In this document: positions 15,850 through 23,397 of the stretch, one piece after another
Layout: the number at the start of each line of letters is the position of its first letter
Position numbering within the stretch: the first letter of the stretch is position 1
Assembly: GCF_937129435.1 (NCBI RefSeq)
Contig: NZ_CAKZNF010000010.1
Location: forward strand, 1-35,985
Source of the DNA: an uncultured Parasphingopyxis sp.
GTDB lineage: Bacteria; Pseudomonadota; Alphaproteobacteria; Sphingomonadales; Sphingomonadaceae
DNA length: 35,985 bases
Reading direction: 5' to 3'
Program-made: the position numbers and the translations under genes
Notes under the pieces: generated by a model
Seen by the model: the letters and a program-made list of their open reading frames with translations, nothing else
Told to the model about the DNA's origin: nothing
The model's database searches: none

Positions 15850-17718
15850 TTACAACCCGAGCGCGGTGGCTGTCCAATAGGTAATCCCCGCCGCGATATA
15901 GGCGAGCGCGAAAAGATAGGAGAGCATGAAGGCGGGCCATTTCCACCCGTTGGTCTCGCGCTTCGTCACCGCGATGGTCGACAGGCATTGCGGCGCGAAG
16001 ACGAACCAGGCGAGGAAGGCGAGGGCGGTGGGCAGGCTCCAGCGCGATTGCAGGCGTTCGGTCAGCGATTGTTCGGCCTGCGCCTCGTCGGTCTCGTCGA
16101 TCGAATAGGTCGTGGCGAGCGCCGCAACGGCGACTTCCCGCGCCGCCATGGCCGGGATCAGCGCCAGGCTGATCTCCTCGTTGAAGCCGATCGGCGCCAT
16201 CACGACGTGGAGCCCGTCGGCCACGCGGCCGGCGACCGAATATTCCGACTGCGTCTGATCGCTGCCTTCGGGCACCTGCGGGAAGGAGAGCAATGCCCAG
16301 AGCGCGATGGTGACGACGAAGATGATCGTACCGGCGCGCTTCAGGAAGATCATCGCGCGCTGCCACAGGCCGATCACGATGTCGCGCAGCGAAGGCCACT
16401 GATATTTCGGCATCTCCATGATGAAGGTGCCGCTCTCGCCGCGCGCCACGGTGCGCCGCAGGACGAGCGAGGCGAACATCGCGCCAACGATCCCGGCGAT
16501 ATAGAGGCCGAACAGGACCAGCCCCTGCTGGCCGATGCCCGGCCCGACAGTCGTATTGGGGATAAAGGCGGCGATGATGATCGCATAGACGGGCAGCCTT
16601 GCCGAACAGGTCATCAGCGGTGCGATCAGGATCGTGGTCAGCCGGTCCTTCGGGTCTGCGATCGTGCGCGTCGCCATAATGCCTGGGATCGCGCAAGCGA
16701 AGGACGACAGCAGCGGGATGAACGAGGATCCGGACAATCCGAAACGGCTCATCAGCCGGTCCATCAGGAAGGCGGCGCGGGTCATATAGCCTGTTGCTTC
16801 GAGCATCAGGATGAAGGCGAACAGGATCAGGATCTGCGGCAGGAAGACGACCACCGATCCGACGCCGGTGATCACGCCGTCGATCAGGAAGGACCGGATG
16901 AACCCGTCGGGAAGGGCCGCGGCTGCCGTTCCGGCAAGCCATTCCTGCGCGCCTTCGATCCAGCCGATCGGCGCTTCGGACCAGGTAAAGACCGCCTGGA
17001 ACATCACGAAAAGCAGCGCGAACAGGATGAGCGGTCCGGCCAGCGGGTGGAGCAGCACGGCATCGATTCGCCGGTTCCATCGGCGTGCGGGCTTCTCGTC
17101 GATGATCGCGCGGCGAGCATAGTCACGCGCCCTTTCCCGGACGAGCACGCGGTCGTAATCGTCGCCCTCGCCATGGCCCGGCTCGACCTTGCGGAGGTTG
17201 CCGCCGGTCACGGCGGTGCCGATTGCGTCCTTGAGCGCGTCCACGCCGCGCTTGCGCACCGCCACCGTGGGAACCACCGGCACGCCAAGGTCTCGCGAGA
17301 GAATCTCTGCATCGAGCGTCAGCCCGTCGCGTTCGGCCATGTCCATCATGTTGAGCGCGACGACGACGGGCAGGCCAAGTTCGATCAGCTGCAGCGTGAA
17401 GCGGAGATGGTTTTCCAGATTCGCCGCGTCGATGACGACGACGATGGCATCGGGAAGCCGCTCGCCCTCCTGCTTGCCCATGACGACATCGTGCGTCACC
17501 TGCTCGTCTGGGCTCGAGGGGTCGAGGCTGTACGCGCCCGGGAGATCGATCAGTTCGATCGGCCGCCCGTCACTCAGCGACAGCCGGCCCGAATGGCGTT
17601 CGACCGTCACGCCCGGATAGTTGCCGACCTTCTGCCGCGCACCCGTCAGCGCGTTGAACATCGCGCTCTTCCCGGCATTGGGATTGCCGGCCAGCGCTAC
17701 CAGCGGAAAGGTCGTCAC
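15850..17718 (-). CDS. feoB: Ferrous iron transporter FeoB
   Basis: A 622-aa inner-membrane Fe(II) transporter. The N-terminal G domain has G1 GNPNAGKS (11-18), G3 DLPG (58-61) and G4 NMMD (123-126). The membrane domain includes [20 protein letters not shown], with the conserved cysteine and a Gate-type motif, and a second Gate region containing [20 protein letters not shown]. At 622 aa it is shorter than E. coli FeoB (773 aa) but within the range of alphaproteobacterial proteins. It overlaps feoA by 4 nt and is the second gene of feoAB. Iron regulation is suggested by a Fur-like site upstream of feoA. Confidence 0.96.
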   Translation of the reverse strand: MTTFPLVALAGNPNAGKSAMFNALTGARQKVGNYPGVTVERHSGRLSLSDGRPIELIDLPGAYSLDPSSPDEQVTHDVVMGKQEGERLPDAIVVVIDAANLENHLRFTLQLIELGLPVVVALNMMDMAERDGLTLDAEILSRDLGVPVVPTVAVRKRGVDALKDAIGTAVTGGNLRKVEPGHGEGDDYDRVLVRERARDYARRAIIDEKPARRWNRRIDAVLLHPLAGPLILFALLFVMFQAVFTWSEAPIGWIEGAQEWLAGTAAAALPDGFIRSFLIDGVITGVGSVVVFLPQILILFAFILMLEATGYMTRAAFLMDRLMSRFGLSGSSFIPLLSSFACAIPGIMATRTIADPKDRLTTILIAPLMTCSARLPVYAIIIAAFIPNTTVGPGIGQQGLVLFGLYIAGIVGAMFASLVLRRTVARGESGTFIMEMPKYQWPSLRDIVIGLWQRAMIFLKRAGTIIFVVTIALWALLSFPQVPEGSDQTQSEYSVAGRVADGLHVVMAPIGFNEEISLALIPAMAAREVAVAALATTYSIDETDEAQAEQSLTERLQSRWSLPTALAFLAWFVFAPQCLSTIAVTKRETNGWKWPAFMLSYLFALAYIAAGITYWTATALGL

Positions 17719-17969
17719 GCCGCTTCGGCCTCCCCGTCGACGGCCACCGTGATCGCGATCGCGTGCGCGCGGCGGATTGCGACGGTCATCCTGCCGACGC
17801 GGCAGGCGATCGGATCGCGGCCGAGCGGCGCGCGGTGGAGCTTTTCGATGGCCACGCCTTCATCGAAGCCGAGATTGCGCAGGCGCTTCGCATCGGCTGG
17901 CGGCAGCAGGGGCCAGTCGATCGCGGCGATACGCGCCACGCGGCGCATGGGTAGGTCGTCGAGCTTCAC
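17715..17969 (-). CDS. feoA: Ferrous iron transport protein FeoA
   Basis: An 84-aa SH3-like protein with RLRNLGFDEGVAIEKLHRAP and DPIACRVGRMTVAIRRAHA, the conserved pattern of FeoA domains. FeoA is a small cytoplasmic partner needed for FeoB activity. It is the first gene of the feoAB operon and overlaps feoB as ATGA. The promoter and Fur-like box lie immediately upstream at 17985-18013. Confidence 0.93.
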   Translation of the reverse strand: MKLDDLPMRRVARIAAIDWPLLPPADAKRLRNLGFDEGVAIEKLHRAPLGRDPIACRVGRMTVAIRRAHAIAITVAVDGEAEAA

Positions 17970-17984
17970 GGATTTCCGGTCTCT

Positions 17985-18013
17985 GTATCTGAATTAATGC
18001 GACTGATTATCAA
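17985..18013 (-). promoter_or_regulatory. Predicted feoA promoter with Fur-like box
   Basis: On the minus strand TTGATA (-35, 18013-18008), a 17-nt spacer and AGATAC (-10, 17990-17985) precede feoA. The -35 is embedded in a sequence reading TGATTATCAATAAC on the plus strand, close to the core of the classical Fur box GATAATGATTATCATTATC. An AATGCG/CGCATT inverted repeat (17996-18001 and 18022-18027) surrounds it. Iron-responsive repression by Fur is the inference; RirA or Irr control is not excluded. Confidence 0.5.
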
Positions 18014-18133
18014 TAACGAACCGCATTGACCAGCGTCAATTTCCAGATGCGCTCGTCCCGTACCGGCGGCGGTTCTTAATCATATGGTAACCAAGTCGGC
18101 GTAGCGCTGATCATGGGCAAAAGGAGTTGCGCC

Positions 18134-18460
18134 ATGGAACACCACCAGGAAGCGATGCTCGCGATCCGCGCCAACATCCAGGCGCAGGTCGAACGGCTGG
18201 AAGCCGATTGCCGGGCGATGACGCTGCCGGCGCTCCACGAAGCCGTCGATGCCATTCGCGCCACCGCGCTCGCCCACAATCTTCTTGCCGTCGAGGGGAT
18301 CGCTCACGCCTTCGAACGCGCGATTGCGCAGGATCGCGGCGCGACGGCCTTCGGTCTCTATTTCGACCAGTTGAAGCTCGCGACCGGCTGCAATCCGGCC
18401 GACGACCCGACCGCCCGTGATGCCATGCTGGCGGCGATTTCGGTTCGCCTGTCGGGATAG
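18134..18460 (+). CDS. Uncharacterised helical protein
   Basis: A 108-aa soluble, predicted all-helical protein (MEHHQEAMLAIRANIQAQVE, then LEADCRAMTLPALHEAVDAI). ATG 18134 follows AAGGAG (18121-18126) with a 7-nt gap; an upstream in-frame ATG at 18113 would give seven extra residues but lacks a ribosome binding site. No family was recognised. A four-helix form such as a histidine-phosphotransfer or chemotaxis-related domain is imaginable, but no conserved phospho-His motif is evident. It stands between feoAB (divergent) and the GDT1-family gene, 14 nt upstream of the latter, so it is probably co-transcribed with the transporter. Confidence 0.65.
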   Translation: MEHHQEAMLAIRANIQAQVERLEADCRAMTLPALHEAVDAIRATALAHNLLAVEGIAHAFERAIAQDRGATAFGLYFDQLKLATGCNPADDPTARDAMLAAISVRLSG

Positions 18461-18474
18461 CGCCGCTCCCAGCG

Positions 18475-19041
18475 ATGGATTCCTTCTTCCTGCCCCTTGT
18501 GACGGCCACGCTCGCCGAATGGGGGGACAAGACCCAGATTTTCGCGATGCTGCTCGCCATGCGGTTCGGCAAGCCGATGACCGTGCTTGCGGCCGTCGCC
18601 TGCGCCGCAGCGCTCAACGCGGGGATTTCTGCCTTTGCCGGTTCGCTGATCGCACCGATGATCGATCATCGCGCTTCGCAGCTGTTTCTGGCGCTCGGTT
18701 TCCTGTTCGCCGCCGCCGGGGCCTTCTGGCCGTTCAAGGACCCGAAGACCGACATCGCCCGTCCGGCGGGGATCTTCATCGCCTGCTTCCTTGCCTTTGC
18801 CGTGCTCGAATTCGGGGACAAGACGCAGTTCCTCGCGGCCGGCTATGCGACGCTGTTCGGGACATGGGTGTTCGTGGCCGTCGGGGTCGCGATCGGCGTC
18901 GTCATCGGTTGCGCCCCCGCGATCATGATGGGCGAGACGTTTCGCGACACGGTTCCGCTCAAGCTCGTCCGGCGCGCGATCGGGGCGGTTTGGCTGCTCG
19001 TTGCATCGATTTTGGCGATCAATGCATTTCTATTGATTTAG
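18475..19041 (+). CDS. GDT1/TMEM165 (UPF0016) family cation transporter
   Basis: A 188-aa membrane protein made of two homologous halves, each with the signature E-x-G-D-K-T: EWGDKTQ at residues 15-21 and EFGDKTQ at 112-118. Six transmembrane helices are likely. Family members export Mn2+ (and transport Ca2+ in eukaryotes), such as bacterial MneA; that role is transferred from the family. It begins 14 nt after the unknown helical gene and lies in a metal cluster with feoAB and dps. No Mn-sensing riboswitch of the yybP-ykoY type was recognised upstream. Confidence 0.88.
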   Translation: MDSFFLPLVTATLAEWGDKTQIFAMLLAMRFGKPMTVLAAVACAAALNAGISAFAGSLIAPMIDHRASQLFLALGFLFAAAGAFWPFKDPKTDIARPAGIFIACFLAFAVLEFGDKTQFLAAGYATLFGTWVFVAVGVAIGVVIGCAPAIMMGETFRDTVPLKLVRRAIGAVWLLVASILAINAFLLI

Positions 19042-19150
19042 ATAAGCGATCATCGATATCGGATCAATTCCGGCCCTTCCGCGGCACTTATCTGCTATAA
19101 ATCCGTTCATACAGCGAATGGATCGAAACAGCAGAACAGGAGCAGACATC

Positions 19151-19642
19151 ATGACCGAAGCCAATCTCGCCACCCCCACCGATCTCACCAACGACAAGAC
19201 CAAGGCGGTCGCTGAAGCGCTGAACAGGGTGCTTGCCGACAGTTACGCGCTCTACCTGAAAACCAAGAATTTCCACTGGCACGTTTCTGGTCCGCATTTC
19301 CGCGACTATCACCTGATGCTCGACGAGCAGGCGGCACAGATTCTCGCTACGACCGATCTGATCGCCGAGCGCGTCCGCAAGACCGGGAATACGACGCTTC
19401 GGTCGATCGGCGATATCGCGCGGCACCAGACGATCGCCGACAATGACGCCGATTTCGTCAGCGCCGCGGACATGCTCGCCGAGCTGCGGGACGACAATCT
19501 CAAGCTCGTCGAAATCCTGCGCGAAGCCAAGGAGGCGGCGGGTGCGGCCGGCGACAACGCGACCGACGGGTTGCTCGACGACTGGACGGATCAGGCCGAG
19601 GAGCGTGCATGGTTTCTCTTCGAAGCCAGCCGAAACGGCTGA
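19151..19642 (+). CDS. dps: Dps-family DNA-binding/iron-storage protein
   Basis: A 163-aa ferritin-like protein. The inter-subunit ferroxidase ligands are all present with Dps spacing: His42 in NFHWHVSGPHF, His54 and Asp58 in RDYHLMLDEQ, Asp69 and Glu73. These correspond to E. coli Dps His51, His63, Asp67, Asp78 and Glu82. Dps forms a dodecamer that oxidises Fe(II) with H2O2 and protects DNA. ATG 19151 follows an AGGAG; an in-frame ATG at 19118 lies in the leader and has no ribosome binding site. A strong terminator follows at 19664-19693. The N-terminal tail is only weakly basic, so DNA binding is less certain. Confidence 0.94.
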   Translation: MTEANLATPTDLTNDKTKAVAEALNRVLADSYALYLKTKNFHWHVSGPHFRDYHLMLDEQAAQILATTDLIAERVRKTGNTTLRSIGDIARHQTIADNDADFVSAADMLAELRDDNLKLVEILREAKEAAGAAGDNATDGLLDDWTDQAEERAWFLFEASRNG

Positions 19643-19663
19643 GCACCAAGCTCCCATCGACAG

Positions 19664-19693
19664 AAAGGCCGGCCACTGCGCCGGCCTTTTTTA
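19664..19693 (+). terminator. Intrinsic terminator after dps
   Basis: AAAGGCCGGC (19664-19673), loop CACTGC, and GCCGGCCTTT (19680-19689) form a 10-bp perfect stem followed by a T tract to 19693. Confidence 0.9.
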
Positions 19694-19767
19694 TTCGGAT
19701 CAACCGGTTATCCGGAACTTCCCATGGCTGCGCCGGTTATTCCAGCATCCACAATGGGAGTTCTATC

Positions 19768-19926
19768 ATGTTACGTTGGGCACTGATTTTCCTCGTGATC
19801 GCGATCGTCGCGGCGCTGCTCGGTCTGGGCGGCGTGGCCGATTTCGCTATGTTCCTCGCCTATGGCGCGGGTATCATCTTCCTGATCCTGCTCGTGCTGC
19901 ATCTGGTGGGCGGCCGACGCGTATAG
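19768..19926 (+). CDS. DUF1328 family small membrane protein
   Basis: A 52-aa protein starting MLRWALIFLVIAIVAALLGL, with two hydrophobic helices separated by GGVADFA and a short basic tail (GGRRV). This is the DUF1328 (YtjA) pattern. ATG 19768 follows GGGAG by about 7 nt. Function is unknown; family members are frequently found near stress genes, which fits its place between the dps terminator and its own terminator. Confidence 0.85.
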   Translation: MLRWALIFLVIAIVAALLGLGGVADFAMFLAYGAGIIFLILLVLHLVGGRRV

Positions 19927-19968
19927 CGACACATAACCATCACGCCCGGACGCAACCCTCCGGGCGCG

Positions 19969-19999
19969 AAAGGGCCGGCGCCTTTGCGTCGGCCCTTTT
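19969..19999 (+). terminator. Intrinsic terminator after the DUF1328 gene
   Basis: AAAGGGCCGGCGCC, a short loop and GTCGGCCCTTTT form a strong GC stem ending in TTTT. A smaller hairpin (GCCCGGA/TCCGGGC) precedes it at 19944-19965. Confidence 0.8.
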
Positions 20000-20052
20000 G
20001 GTTTGTACGGCCAGCAAATTCGGGTAGCTTCGGGCGTGAAAGGGGACGGGCG

Positions 20053-20556
20053 ATGAAACGGTTCTGGTTGGGGGTTGCGCTTTCCGGGATGCTCGCAACG
20101 CAGGCAGTGGCGCAGGATGTGCGTAGTCTTGGCGATGCCACCTCGCCGCTTGCGAACGTCGCGCAGCTCGACTGGCTCGTCGGCCAATGGGAGGGCGAGG
20201 GCTTCGGCGCTCGGAGCCAGGAGGCCTGGTTGCCGCCCACGGGCGATATGATGACCGGCATTTTCGTGCAGAGCGGCGACGACGGCATGCAGTTTTCCGA
20301 GCTCATCTACATCGTCCCGCGCGATGGAACGCTGGTCATCAGGCTCAAGCATTTCAACGCCGATCTTTCCGGCTGGGAAGATAACAGCGCCGAAAGCCCA
20401 ATCGAATTTCCGCTCGTCGCGATCGAGGACGATGCCGCCTATTTTTCCGGCCTGACCTATGAACTGGTCGCGCCCGACCGGCTCGAAATCCACCTCCGGC
20501 TCAGCCAGGGCGGCGAGACGCGCATCGAGACGTTTCGCTTCACCCGCGCCGAGTGA
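20053..20556 (+). CDS. Secreted DUF6265-like protein
   Basis: A 167-aa protein with an N-terminal signal peptide (MKRFWLGVALSGMLATQAVA, cleavage near residue 21). The mature part starts with LDWLVGQWEGEGFG and contains SELIYIVPRDGTLVIRLKHF and IETFRFTRAE. This resembles the lipocalin-like DUF6265 family, small periplasmic barrels in sphingomonads. Ligand and role are unknown. It lies between the DUF1328 terminator and the DNA ligase gene, 44 nt upstream of the ligase, and may be co-transcribed with it. Confidence 0.65.
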   Translation: MKRFWLGVALSGMLATQAVAQDVRSLGDATSPLANVAQLDWLVGQWEGEGFGARSQEAWLPPTGDMMTGIFVQSGDDGMQFSELIYIVPRDGTLVIRLKHFNADLSGWEDNSAESPIEFPLVAIEDDAAYFSGLTYELVAPDRLEIHLRLSQGGETRIETFRFTRAE

Positions 20557-20600
20557 GCCCGATCCCGGAACGGGTGCAGCCGGTTCACGTTCTCTAGACC

Positions 20601-22184
20601 ATGCGCGCCTTTGCCGATCTTCTCGACCGCCTTGTCTATACCCGTTCGCGTAACGCCAAGCTCAAGCTGATTGCCGATTATCTGCGCGCCGCGCCCGATC
20701 CCGATCGCGGCTGGGCGCTTGCCGCGCTGACGGGCGAACTCGATATCCCCGGCGTCAAGCGCGCAGCCGTCAGCGCCATCGTCGACGAGCGCGTCGACCC
20801 CGTGCTCTTCCGCATGAGCCGCGACTATGTCGGTGATACCGCCGAGACGGTGGCGCTGATCTGGCCGGTGCGTGACGGCGGGGAGAAGAGCGAGGGTCTC
20901 CGTCTCGGCGAAGTCGTCGAGCGCCTGTTGACGCTCGGCCGCGCGCAGGCGCCGGGGGCGCTCGCCGAAATGCTCGACCGGTTCGATGCCTCGGGACGCT
21001 ATGCGCTGCTCAAGCTCGCCATGGGCGGGCTGCGCGTCGGTGTGTCCGCGCGGCTCGCCAAGACGGCGCTCGCCCAGGCTTTCGACCTCGACGTCGATGC
21101 GGTCGAGGAAGTCTGGCACGGCCTCAAACCGCCTTATGACGAACTCTTCGCCTGGGGTGAGGGGCGCGCCAAGCAGCCCACGGCCGAGGATGTCCCGGTT
21201 TTCCGCCCCTTCATGCTCGCCCATCCGCTCGAGGAGCGGACCGTTTCGCTCGACGACTATGCGGCCGAATGGAAATGGGACGGCATCCGCATCCAGCTCG
21301 TAAGGACCGCCGGGGAGACGCGGCTCTATAGCCGCACGGGCGACGACATCTCGGCGGCTTTTCCCGATGTCGCCGCCGCATTCGACAAGGATGGCGCACT
21401 CGACGGCGAATTGCTCGTACGCGGCGATGCACAGGGCGGGGCGGAGGGCGGCGCAGCCAGCTTCAACGCGCTGCAGCAGCGGCTGGGGCGAAAGAAGGTG
21501 TCGGCGAAGATGCTGGATACGCATCCGGCATTCGTCCGGCTCTACGATATCCTGTTCGACGGCACCGAAGATCTGCGCGAACTGCCATGGATCGAACGAA
21601 GGAAGCGGCTGGAGGGGTTCGTACCGCAGCTGCCGCCCGACCGTTTCGACCTTTCGGCGATCGTCGAGGCGGCGGATTTCGAGGCTCTGGCCGATATGCG
21701 CGAAGCCGCGCGCGATGCGGCGATCGAAGGGCTGATGCTGAAGCGCCGCGACAGCCCCTATGTCCCGGGCCGCAAGACGGGCCTCTGGTACAAGTGGAAG
21801 CGCGATCCGCTGACCGCCGATTGCGTGATGATGTATGCCCAGCGCGGTTCGGGCAAACGGTCGAGCTTCTATTCGGATTATACCTTCGGCTGTTGGACCG
21901 AAGACGACGAACTGGTGCCCGTCGGCAAGGCCTATTCGGGTTTTACCGATGAGGAGCTGAAATGGCTCGACGGGTTCGTTCGGCGCAATTCCGTTGCCCG
22001 CTACGGCCCGGTGCGCGAGGTCGAGAAGACGCTGGTGCTGGAGGTGGCGTTCGATTCCGTCCACGAGAGCAAAAGGCACAAATCGGGCCTCGCCATGCGC
22101 TTTCCCCGCATCGCCCGAATCCGCCGTGACAAACCGGCCGACGAGGCCGATCGGGTGGAGACTCTCAAAAGCTTGATCACCTAG
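20601..22184 (+). CDS. ATP-dependent DNA ligase (LigC-like, 'cisplatin damage response' group)
   Basis: A 527-aa ligase. An N-terminal DNA-binding domain (residues 1-200, LMLSKLAMGGL-like region LLKLAMGGLRVGVSARLAKT) precedes the adenylation domain with EWKWDGIRIQLVR, where Lys225 is the predicted AMP-accepting lysine. Next come YSRTGDDISAAFPDV, GLMLKRRDSPYVPGRKTGLW and LWYKWKRDPLTADC. The C-terminal OB fold ends with the FDSVHESKRHKSGLAMRFPR motif. It seals nicks using ATP. Relatives are usually clustered with an exonuclease, a DEXH helicase and a phosphoesterase dedicated to DNA damage; none of these is in the window. Confidence 0.9.
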   Translation: MRAFADLLDRLVYTRSRNAKLKLIADYLRAAPDPDRGWALAALTGELDIPGVKRAAVSAIVDERVDPVLFRMSRDYVGDTAETVALIWPVRDGGEKSEGLRLGEVVERLLTLGRAQAPGALAEMLDRFDASGRYALLKLAMGGLRVGVSARLAKTALAQAFDLDVDAVEEVWHGLKPPYDELFAWGEGRAKQPTAEDVPVFRPFMLAHPLEERTVSLDDYAAEWKWDGIRIQLVRTAGETRLYSRTGDDISAAFPDVAAAFDKDGALDGELLVRGDAQGGAEGGAASFNALQQRLGRKKVSAKMLDTHPAFVRLYDILFDGTEDLRELPWIERRKRLEGFVPQLPPDRFDLSAIVEAADFEALADMREAARDAAIEGLMLKRRDSPYVPGRKTGLWYKWKRDPLTADCVMMYAQRGSGKRSSFYSDYTFGCWTEDDELVPVGKAYSGFTDEELKWLDGFVRRNSVARYGPVREVEKTLVLEVAFDSVHESKRHKSGLAMRFPRIARIRRDKPADEADRVETLKSLIT

Positions 22185-22357
22185 CCGAACAATTGATCTG
22201 GATCACGGTGGCGGCCTGGTCGACGGGGAATCAGCCATGCTGCGCGACGGCCATCTGGACGAACCATTCATCGTATGTAAAGAACGGTTCGTCGACACGC
22301 GGATGGCGGTCGCAAATGGCACGGTCACCGCTCGGGGGCCGATCAGGGAGTATGACG

Positions 22358-23167
22358 ATGCACAAGAAGATTTTGGGGTTCACGATGGGCACGGCGCTCG
22401 CGGTGCTGGCCACGGCAACGGCCGCGCAGGCTCAGCAAACAACGCCGCTGACGGCCGGGCAGGAGCGCAGCGCGCAGCTGACCACCGACAGCGCGATCAT
22501 GAACGAGAATGTCTATTATCTCGACAATTACCGTATCTCCGGAGAGGCCGGACAGCGGATCGCGATCACGATGATGTCCGATGATTTCGATACGCTGCTC
22601 GAGGTCGGCGAGATGAGCGACGGCATGTTCTCGCAACTCGCCATGGACGATGATGGCGCCGGCGAACTCAACTCGCGGCTCGTCTTCACCTTCCCCGACG
22701 ATGGCGAATATATCGTCCGCGCGCGCACCTTCGGCGCCGGCAGCACGGGCAACTATACGATCTCGGCCGAAATGCTTCCGCCGCCTCCGCCTCCGCCTCC
22801 GCCGACCCCGATCAGCGTCGGCCAGACGGTCGATGGCAGCTTCGGTGCGGACAGTCCGGCCTATGAAACGCCCTATGGCGGCGATCCGCGCTACTATGCG
22901 CTTTACAGCCTGGAAGGCACGCCGGGACAGACGGTCACCATCACGTTGCGCTCGGAAGATTTCGACGCCTATCTCGAGGCTGGCGGGATGACGCCGCTCG
23001 GTTTCGCGGTCGCCGAGAGCAATGACGACGGCGTCGGCAGCGACGGCGAGATGATCGGCCTCGATTCCCGGCTGACACTGACCTTCAGTCAGGCCGGAAC
23101 GCTGATCATTCGCCCGACCACGCTCGGCGGTGGTGCGACCGGCGCCTGGACGTTGACGGTCGAGTAA
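22358..23167 (+). CDS. Secreted protein with two PPC-like repeats
   Basis: A 269-aa protein. ATG 22358 (MHKKILGFTMGTALAV) sits 7 nt after GGGAG; the alternative ATG 22352 is only 1 nt from it. A signal peptide ends near TAAQAQ. Two homologous beta-sandwich repeats follow, joined by a run of nine prolines: repeat 1 has YYLDNYRISGEAGQRIAITM, DFDTLLEVG and DDDGAGELNSRLVFTF; repeat 2 has YYALYSLEGTPGQTVTITL, DFDAYLEAG and NDDGVGSD with LDSRLTLTF. These match pre-peptidase C-terminal (PPC) domains. No enzymatic domain is present. An autotransporter protease gene lies 230 nt downstream. Confidence 0.8.
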   Translation: MHKKILGFTMGTALAVLATATAAQAQQTTPLTAGQERSAQLTTDSAIMNENVYYLDNYRISGEAGQRIAITMMSDDFDTLLEVGEMSDGMFSQLAMDDDGAGELNSRLVFTFPDDGEYIVRARTFGAGSTGNYTISAEMLPPPPPPPPPTPISVGQTVDGSFGADSPAYETPYGGDPRYYALYSLEGTPGQTVTITLRSEDFDAYLEAGGMTPLGFAVAESNDDGVGSDGEMIGLDSRLTLTFSQAGTLIIRPTTLGGGATGAWTLTVE

Positions 23168-23182
23168 TTTGTTCCGAGTCGC

Positions 23183-23218
23183 GGGCGGTGCCGGATAAAA
23201 AAGATTCCGGTACCGCCC
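23183..23218 (+). terminator. Stem-loop after the PPC-repeat gene
   Basis: GGGCGGTGCCGG and CCGGTACCGCCC form a 12-bp stem with one G-U pair around an A-rich 12-nt loop. No T tract follows on the plus strand, so it is a weak terminator candidate or a regulatory hairpin ahead of the autotransporter gene. Confidence 0.4.
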
Positions 23219-23397
23219 CTGTACCGCGCACGATTGTTGCGCTGCAGCAGTGTGGAATCGCTTGCATTTCCCGCGAGTCGCAATCCGGTCAAGCATCGAA
23301 TGAAGCGCAGGGATTCGAATTTCGATAACCATCTTGCCCATCTATCCCGAAGAGATATAAGAACATTTCGTCAAAACTTTTCAGGGGGCCTTCGATA

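Noticed and set aside
15838..17997. 719-codon plus-strand frame opposite feoAB
   Set aside because: It is the antisense shadow of feoB and feoA, which have clear motifs; long antisense frames are expected in this GC-rich sequence.
20457..22079. 540-codon minus-strand frame opposite the DNA ligase
   Set aside because: It mirrors the codon structure of the ligase and has no recognisable motif.
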